Shown here: positions 57,090 to 64,000 of the stretch, piece by piece | How the letters are laid out: the number at the start of each line of letters is the position of its first letter | How positions within the stretch are numbered: the first letter of the stretch is position 1 | Position numbers and translations under genes: made by a program | Notes under the pieces: generated by a model | Databases searched by the model: none | Seen by the model: the letters and a program-made list of their open reading frames with translations, nothing else | What the model was told of the DNA's origin: nothing | Source: Deroplatys truncata | Lineage: Eukaryota; Arthropoda; Insecta; Mantodea; Mantidae | Length of the DNA: 64,000 bases | Direction: 5' to 3' | NCBI GenBank assembly: GCA_030765065.1 | Contig: CM060990.1 | Span: 217,907,290-217,971,289, forward strand

Positions 57090-57956
57090 TTACCTCCATC
57101 TATTTTTACTCCTAAATAGATAGTCACGCACTACCCTGTAATCTTTATTCTCTCCCTTCCACTTTTCATATTTGCCTAATTTTCCCCCCTTTTTGAAAAC
57201 CACAATCTGTGTTTTCTCTTGATTCACTTTTAACCTCCATTCTTTACAATATACATCAATTGCTTGTAATGATTGTTTTAAACCACTTACTGTAATAGAT
57301 CCTACCACTAGGTCATCTGCAAAAAGAATTCCTGGAATTTGGATGTTAATTACTGGTGCACAGTTATTATTCCTTCTAATTTCTAGTAAGACATCTATGT
57401 ATAAATTAAATAAAACTGGACTTAGATTACATCCTTGCCGAAGGCCTTTCTTTTGTGGAATTTCGTTTGTTACACAGCCTGTCTCCACCCTTACACAGAA
57501 GGTGTTCTCAAAAGACAGTGCTTTTAGAATATTCACCAATTGCTGACTTACTCCCTTACACACTAATTTATGCCACAGAAGTTGTAGCTCAATTCGGTCA
57601 TAAGCCTTCTCTAAGTCTACAATAGCCATATACAGTTTACCCCTTTTTTCTTTGAAATATTTGTGTGCTGATGTCTTTATAATAAATAAATTATAAATTG
57701 TTTTCCTTCCCTTGCGAGAGCCCATCTGTAATTCTGAAAGGATATTATATTCTTCAACCCAAGATTGTAGTCTCTCTGCCAAAATGCCTGCAAAAAGTTT
57801 TCCTATATTCGATAATAATGCAATACCTCTGTAGTTATTAGGTTTATCGACATTGCCCTTGCCTTTATATATAGGATGGATGATAGCTTCTCTCCATTGT
57901 TTAGGTACATAACCCTTTCTAATAATTACATTAAATAAATCTAGTAAAATTTTCAC
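57090..57956 (-). pseudogene. Reverse-transcriptase domain
   Basis: 288 codons: NNYRGIALLSNIGKLFAGIL (finger motif), AIVDLEKAYDRI (motif A, Asp kept), KKGLRQGCNLSPVLFNLYID (motif B), FADDLVVGS (motif C, both Asp kept) and a thumb start. The palm itself is intact, although the frame breaks just before and just after it (near 58050 and 57110). Confidence 0.85.
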
Positions 57957-58051
57957 TCTCCCTGTTTCATTACACCACTCCTTAAGAAACTCTGTTGGGA
58001 TGCCATCAATTCCAGTAGCTTTATTTTTCTTCAGTAACTTAACTGGTTTTA

Positions 58052-58498
58052 TTATTTCTCACTCCTAATTTCACCATCCAATATCTCTACAAAAACATTC
58101 CTTATTTCCAAAAATTCCGTACTTCCTATACTCCTTTCTTCCCCATATGTTTTAAAATACTCCATCCATTGTCCTGGCTCTACATTGGGTTTAGTTACAC
58201 ATTTATTATAGGTCGACTTAAGAACCTGCCATACCTTAACATTATTTTCATTTAGACATTTTATCAAATTCCTTTCATTGCATTCCCTCCAGTCCTTTTT
58301 CTTTTGCTCTAACAATAAATTATGTGAATTCCTCCCTTGCATATAATCGTCCCTAGATTTTCTATCACCTAATTCTCTCCACCTAACCAACAGTTGTTTT
58401 ACTTGTCTTTTTGATACCCTACATTCTTCGTCAAACCAGTCCTTATCATATATGTAAACCCTCTTTTTTGTTTTCATTTCCTCTCCTGCCCTTTGCAT
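58052..58498 (-). pseudogene. ORF2 linker between endonuclease and reverse transcriptase
   Basis: 148 codons rich in Lys, Arg and Glu. It contains WFDEECRVSKRQVKQLL, the DEEC...K/R pattern usual just after endonucleases in non-LTR elements. It overlaps the endonuclease frame by 53 bases, which marks a frameshift. Confidence 0.7.
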
Positions 58499-59396
58499 AA
58501 CTATTAAGGATATCTATTGCATTCTCAATTTGATTATTCTTAACCATGAATGTTACTCCACATATCGTTCCATAATTCGAGTCAAGAGTCTGTTTAAATG
58601 TGTCACAAAATTCTTCTTTCCATTTATAGCTAATATACTCTGTTTTACAATAGCTTTCCACTCTTATATTGTGTTTTACTCGTGCAGCATGCATCATAAA
58701 ATCCACAATCAGTGGATAATGCCCGCTAGTTGAGCTTAAATTTAATACCTTAAAATTACTTAAAATATGTCCTAAATTCAGAGGCCACAACACAAAATCT
58801 ATTACACTCTGCCCATTATTGCTAACAAAGGTAAATTCTCCTTTTTCATCTTCCCCACATTTTCCATTCAAAATTTCTAAAGCATTCAACTCGCAAAAAT
58901 CAATAAATTTTTCACACTCTTTATCAATAAATTTGTCCTTGCTTTGCCTAAGTTTCTCACTTTTAAACACAATTTCATCACTCATCCAATCATTTCCAAC
59001 ATATGTATCACTTTCCCCAATCCTGATATTAAAGTCTCCCATTAGTATTACCTCTGCAGTTACAAATTTCTCCTTCAGCCTATCTATATCTTTTATTATT
59101 TGATTAAGGAGATCAGGGTTATGAAACCACGAGGATGCAGGGGGGTTATATATTATTCCTACACAGAGTATATACTTAACATCCATTATAACCCACAGTA
59201 TTTCTTTACTACTAGACCATGTTTCTTTAATTTCCTTACTTAAACTGTTCCTTATAAAGAAACCTATACCTCCAGATACTCTTCCCTTTCTAGCTATCAC
59301 CTCTCCTTTCCTACCAATGTATTCAAAATCGTTTATATTTATCTGTTCCTCTTTTAACCATGTTTCTACTACCGCTAAATAATCCACTTTCGCCAA
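58446..59396 (-). pseudogene. APE-type endonuclease domain
   Basis: 316 codons: VVETWLKEE (metal-binding Glu), GGIGFFIRNSL, GIIYNPP, VILMGDFNIRIG (Asp/Asn), FVSNNGQSVIDFVL and SGHYPLIVDF. The usual SDH triad before the end reads SGH here, so the key Asp is replaced by Gly. It nicks target DNA in active relatives. The frame is open throughout the domain. Confidence 0.8.
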
Positions 59397-59476
59397 CAGT
59401 GTTTCAAAACTCCCACATATAACTTATTTTTTAAACCCTCACAGTTCCAGAAGCCCAATCTCCTTGCCCCTTTTTC

Positions 59477-59989
59477 CTATTGTGAACCTTCTCTGTATGT
59501 AAAACCATCTAATCTTTTCCTACTTCTTAATTCAATTCCTTCTTTCGGCATTAACATTTTATTTTTATCTGATACCACAATGCTCCCATGTTCGGATGAA
59601 TCAATATTACCCTCTTCTCCCTCTTCCGTATTCTCCCCACTAACTTGATACCATATCTTCTTTCTCCCCTCCGTTAGCGCGCACGCAACTTCTGCTTCTC
59701 CCCTCCTTGGTGAAACAATTCTCTTGGGTGACGTCACTTCTCTGGCTCCTCCCTCCGCCACTGTTGTCGCCACCATTGCAGTCCCACCGCGCCGAGCTGT
59801 TTGGGCCCTCCTTCCATCTGACGCCATAACACGGTCATCAGTTCGTTGCTCTCTGCTGTAGTCCACGCTGTTTGGACTCGCCTCGCGATTACGTACTTCA
59901 TTCTCCATGTTTGCTGCAGATTGTCGAGTTGTGAACTTTGATCGTCCTGTTTCATTTCTTGAAGCTATCGCTGACACCTGTTGATTCAT
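59477..59989 (-). pseudogene. ORF1-like frame of the non-LTR element
   Basis: 170 codons, rich in Arg, Glu and Ser, with no zinc knuckle or coiled coil that I recognise. Its place just upstream of the endonuclease suggests ORF1 or the N-terminus of ORF2. The coding strand has higher GC than the rest of the element. Confidence 0.45.
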
Positions 59990-60110
59990 TTCCGCCCTTT
60001 CATGTCAATTTTCTCTTGAATCTATATTGTCCGTATCACGTACCCTTTCATTGTCAATCCACAACTGAAAGCTTGTAATATACGCCATTTTTCCCGAAGC
60101 TCTTGCTTCT

Positions 60111-63100
60111 TTCATTTATCCAGCTGTTGATACAGCAATACTGTCCAAAATACAAACAAAAGGCAGATTATCTGGTTTTCTTTCATAATTTCTGTATTCT
60201 TTGTACTCTCTAAAAGCACTTAAATTTTCCTACTATCTGAGATTCTAAATTGATAAGAGGTGCAATATACTTTCTTCTCCATACATTATATCCTCGGACC
60301 ATTCAGATGGATTTAATACAATTGGGTAATGGAGACCATCACCACTACTCAATGTGGCTAGATAACTAAGGTGAGCCACTCCGGGGTGGGAGCTGCCATT
60401 GGGTGCCCGCCTGTGACGTAAGTGAGAGTGAAGACGAGCGCGCGGAATACAAACACAGCGCAGTGAACACACTAAATTCCTCCCGATTAACTCCCAATTG
60501 TTTATTATTAGCACTTCTTCCAGTTTTTTTAAAAGGTATACTATTTCAGGGCATTCTACAAACATTGTGGGCTAGACATAAAGCAAAACGAATGGAAACT
60601 GCATTACATTAGTAATATATTTACGTATAAACAAAACTACTGGAACACATCCAGGACTTCAACGTAAACTGTAGGCGCTACAAGAGATTCAAACATACAT
60701 TACTTTAGTACTAAAGGAAAATTTACAACTACTCTAAAGGAATCGCTAAATTGATATGCTGGTGTATTTTTTTACCGTAAGAAATGAAAGCAATAATTCC
60801 AGAATGCATTGTTCTGTTACAGGATGTAAAAATGAAAGACATTCCTGCAACATTCCACTTGTACTTGGACCTTCACTAAGTGCATATCCATGCCAATCGG
60901 GAATGAACTGCTACGGAACTGCATCTGGGAGCAGAATTTTCTTAACCGGCAAAACTAAAAGTTCTCTTCAAATCCCGTTTATAGTTACTAGGAAGAAAGC
61001 GCACTGAACATACACGTGAATTATCAGCGTTAAATTTCAGTACGCTTACAGCGAGACACCCACACGCGCTTTAATTGCTCATTTTTTTTTTGGAAATGTG
61101 TGATAATTCACACCAACCGTTTCAAAACCGTAATTACGGTAATGTGCTACAGCACAATACATTCTACTCTTAACGTTCTTACTCATTGCACACCGACTTA
61201 AACACTTCACCAAAGCAGAGAAAACTGAATCTATACTCAAGATTCTAGTTTAAATGTGTGTGTGCAACTTATTTGTTGAAGTAGGGGGGGGGGGTATGGG
61301 GGTATGACTGAGTGATAAGGAACAATGTACTTTCGTACATCTGTTGTTAAGTTTCCGCCAACATAGCGAGATAAAGTAGGATAATTGTACGTGACTTTTA
61401 AAGCGAAGAGAAGCTCAGATTAATATCTGTTGCCTTTTACGCAGTTGAGCGGCATAATTATTTCAACGGAAATGGTTTGCTCTTACAGCCAAAGTTTAAC
61501 AACCTTTTTCCGTTCACTGTGGTTCTGTAAAGGATTATATACCTGGAAAAGCTTGCCATTTTCAGGGAACAATACCTTTGGCCCGCATTACATCTGTTTT
61601 CATGTTATGAGTCGGCCTACCTGCCAAAAAGTAAGTTCTTTATATTCCTCAGGAATGCGTATTAAACAGTATATTATTGTGAGCAGAAGCTATTTGAAGA
61701 CCAAGTATCATATAAGCATGATCCGGATTCAGATGACATGCCATCTTTTAATTCTTGCAATAAAGGTATTGCTTAAGTGTACATAAATCCTTATCACGGG
61801 TCCCATATTAAGAAATATATATGTATATATATGTATATATATATTTATTAGGTCATTTTGGTAGTTTCAAGTTTTCTATTTTGGATAATGTTTTTTCGAT
61901 ATTACATCATTAATTTGTAATTTCTTTGTCCTTTGCCGCTTTATTTGGTAACTTCCTTGCATAAGTATAGAGTATATAAAGATTATTGGTTGGTCTGGAA
62001 AGAGTTGCTTGTGGGTGGAGAGATGGTTATTGTCAGGGAAACAGGTATAACTACTGTTATGAATTCATGTTCAAAATTAGGGATGAGGTCAGTTAGTTTT
62101 CCCTTTTTTGCTTAATAAGTGCGTATTGCTCTTATTTATGTATGACATGGACTGTGAAATCCTCTTCATTTGCAATAAACATTGCATATTCTTAGTTCTC
62201 AAAAGAGTTAATGCTACACTTTTGTAAGACCTGTTTAAAAACACAATAAGTTAGAAAATTAATTGAAAATATATTTGTTCTATGTTCTTGTTTGGAGAAT
62301 CTGAAAAGCAAAGAAAATAATGTTCTTACTTGTTTGAAGAATCTGAAAAGGAAAGTAAGAAAATTTTCTTTTCTTTTCAGATTCTTTGAACAAGAACATT
62401 TTCACTGCTCTTTACTTGCTTTTTCTTCTTGTATAGGAGTTATATCAATATATAAATTAATTTATAACTTTCTGTACACTAATTTTAGTAAATCAAATAA
62501 ATCTCATTTTAGATAATTTTTTGTAATTACAAAGTCATTTTGAAACAAATGTAGTCATTTTAAAAAAAAGATTAGTCATCAAAATCCGCGCCCTGCTTAT
62601 AAAACACCGCTCTGACATTTTCTCTCATGTATTTACGTTCATCTCCTCTGTATTTGCTCACATAATATTGATTTGTTTCGTAAAGCCCCTCCTGCCAGTT
62701 TGGCGTGAAATGTGTCCATGTTTTATACAAAATAACGAAAACTAAGATACGAGAAGGTTATTGCACTTTCCTTGCATAAATACTAAATAATATAGGCACC
62801 TAATTACAATTGGCAAGTTCCTTAGATCTACCTCTTTTTAAAAAGATCAGTGTAATATGTTTCAATGATCGCCAGTGCAATACACTAATACACCTCCGTT
62901 TAACAACACCCACTTTCCCGTGGGTGAAAGCATTACATTTGTGTGCTTTTAAGGGTATTGGTTGCGAGCGTATACTAAAGCATACAGGAAAGGTTGTTCT
63001 AAAATTAATATCTCCAAAATATTAAGGCTAGACGCATCCTTGTTCTTACTCTTTCAAGTAGGAAGGATCAAATGGGAACTATGTAAATTAATTATTCATT

Positions 63101-64000
63101 AATTAAAAGATTAAAACAACTTTATACTAGAAATAATTAAGAAACTAGGTTTATATAAGCACATTCTCAGCCTAAATAATGAAGCCAAAATATCCAAATT
63201 CTGAACACATCATTCGAATGTACACTACTCTGTAAATTCGGTTTATTTGAAAATTGGAGGATATTTGCAAGACTTGCTCTGCAGATAACTGTTTTTCAGC
63301 ATGTGTCCATTATCTACTTCAAGTAGTCGAATTTTATGTGAATTTAATTCATTTTGTGGAGTTACTCTCTTCTGCCAAAATAGTTATATTAATAAAATTC
63401 TTTTTAAAAAAATTATTTTAAATATGCATGTCGATTATTCATGCTTTTACCTAGACGCAAAAAAAAAAGTCTCGGAAAACATGCACATATATCAAGTTTT
63501 CAGCTATCATTACTTTTAAAACTGCTATGTTTAAGTCATATTACATAATAGCATGACCAACGTACAGTTTCTCTCATTAAGCTGCGTTTTTCGCAATCCA
63601 TAAACAATACAATTTAATTTCGAATCAAAGTTTAAGACCCGATAGCGTATAACGTTGAATTTTATATAGCGTATAACGTATTTTATTTTCGTTGCTAAAA
63701 TTGGCCGAATAATGTGTTATCGGTTTTCTTTAACATAATATAATTAAAGTCAAGTAATAGCATAAACTAAGAAAATGGTTTTAAAGCTTGCAACTTAAAG
63801 CTTCTGAACAACTTTAATATAACAAATATCTGCTTTATATCTACATATCTCTCTTTCTTTGAATAACATGTATGCTGTCATCCCTCAAGACCAAATTTCA
63901 TATATCGACAGCGTTTTAGTGAATATTTCAAGGAGAAATGAAATTGGCGCCAGTTGGGTATTTAGCTGTAAAAAGACAGGTTTGTGTTTATTTCCAAGAC
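60111..64000. other. Right end of window, no convincing gene
   Basis: Contains a GC-richer patch (60370-60450), a short frame with MHCSVTGCKN near 60800 (see rejected), an 11-base G run (61284-61294), an AT/TATG-rich microsatellite near 61820-61850, and an imperfect inverted repeat at 62283-62398. Expected downstream Bicaudal-C exons were not found. Confidence 0.4.
62283..62398. repeat. Imperfect inverted repeat with a third direct copy
   Basis: TGTTCTTGTTTGGAGAATCT and onward (62283-62318) pairs with the inverse sequence at 62363-62398 with about five mismatches. A third, direct, degenerate copy starts at 62321 in the loop. No gene is attached. Confidence 0.7.

Larger units (their letters stand above)
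56010..60110 (-). mobile_element. Nearly full-length non-LTR retrotransposon with APE-type endonuclease
   Basis: About 4.1 kb on the minus strand. The order is ORF1-like frame (59989-59477), endonuclease (59396-58446), linker (58498-58052), reverse transcriptase (57956-57090), zinc-knuckle end (56997-56170), then a 3' untranslated region ending CTCTTAGCACAAA at about 56010. The same 3' end occurs at 23191-23436 and 23598-24055. At least three or four frameshifts break ORF2. Target duplications were not found. The exact clade is undecided. Confidence 0.85.

Noticed and set aside
60756-61007. Start of a THAP-domain protein (MHCSVTGCKN near 60800)
   Set aside because: Only the first Cys pair resembles THAP. 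The Trp, His and later motifs are absent, and no splice continuation was seen.

Overview
The window is nuclear DNA of a multicellular animal, most likely an arthropod and probably an insect. This rests on GT/AG-spliced exons of a Bicaudal-C gene spread over about 20 kb, AT-rich introns, and many decayed animal transposons (piggyBac, Tc1-like, hAT-like, several non-LTR retrotransposons, a tRNA-derived SINE). The species cannot be named from the sequence alone.

Positions 1-16772 form a giant head-to-head palindrome. Its left end runs off the window, so the full size is unknown. Each arm carries, from the centre outwards: a non-coding inner segment, four ~150-bp repeats, a duplicated ~180-bp promoter unit with perfect TATA boxes, a family B DNA polymerase gene transcribed outwards, a poly(A) signal, and a degenerate minisatellite array ending in short repeats. 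The polymerase is of the protein-primed type known from Polintons/Mavericks, adintoviruses and linear plasmids. Its exonuclease and polymerase motifs are all present. In each arm it is split into three overlapping frames by two shifts at the same positions. No integrase, capsid, ATPase or protease gene is visible. The outer arms look identical. The centre (about 8294-8926) is a decayed, imperfect palindrome around 8658. This layout resembles a head-to-head dimer of a linear replicon frozen in a chromosome, and it is the most unusual thing in the window. A ~75-bp minisatellite (16830-17860) follows the right arm.

Positions 17.9-26.1 kb hold a DDE transposase relic, a complete but dead piggyBac copy with perfect ends and TTAA target duplication (20061-22660), and 3' fragments of non-LTR elements. 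Positions 26.1-45.9 kb carry four exons of Bicaudal-C on the + strand (26137-26180, 28325-28394, 39615-39694, 45643-45855). Their phases fit one another. Its introns hold reverse-transcriptase relics, a hAT-like relic, a young non-autonomous LTR element (33387-37442), a Tc1-like relic and a pseudogene of a multicopy orphan family (43.1-44.75 kb). The first and last exons of Bicaudal-C were not found.

Positions 46.7-60.1 kb are a nested transposon graveyard: a hAT-like relic broken by a SINE, an I/LOA/R1-like retrotransposon broken by other non-LTR fragments and a second SINE, and a nearly full-length but frameshifted non-LTR element on the minus strand. Positions 60.1-64 kb show no convincing gene. 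Apart from Bicaudal-C, essentially everything recognised in the window is mobile or selfish DNA.
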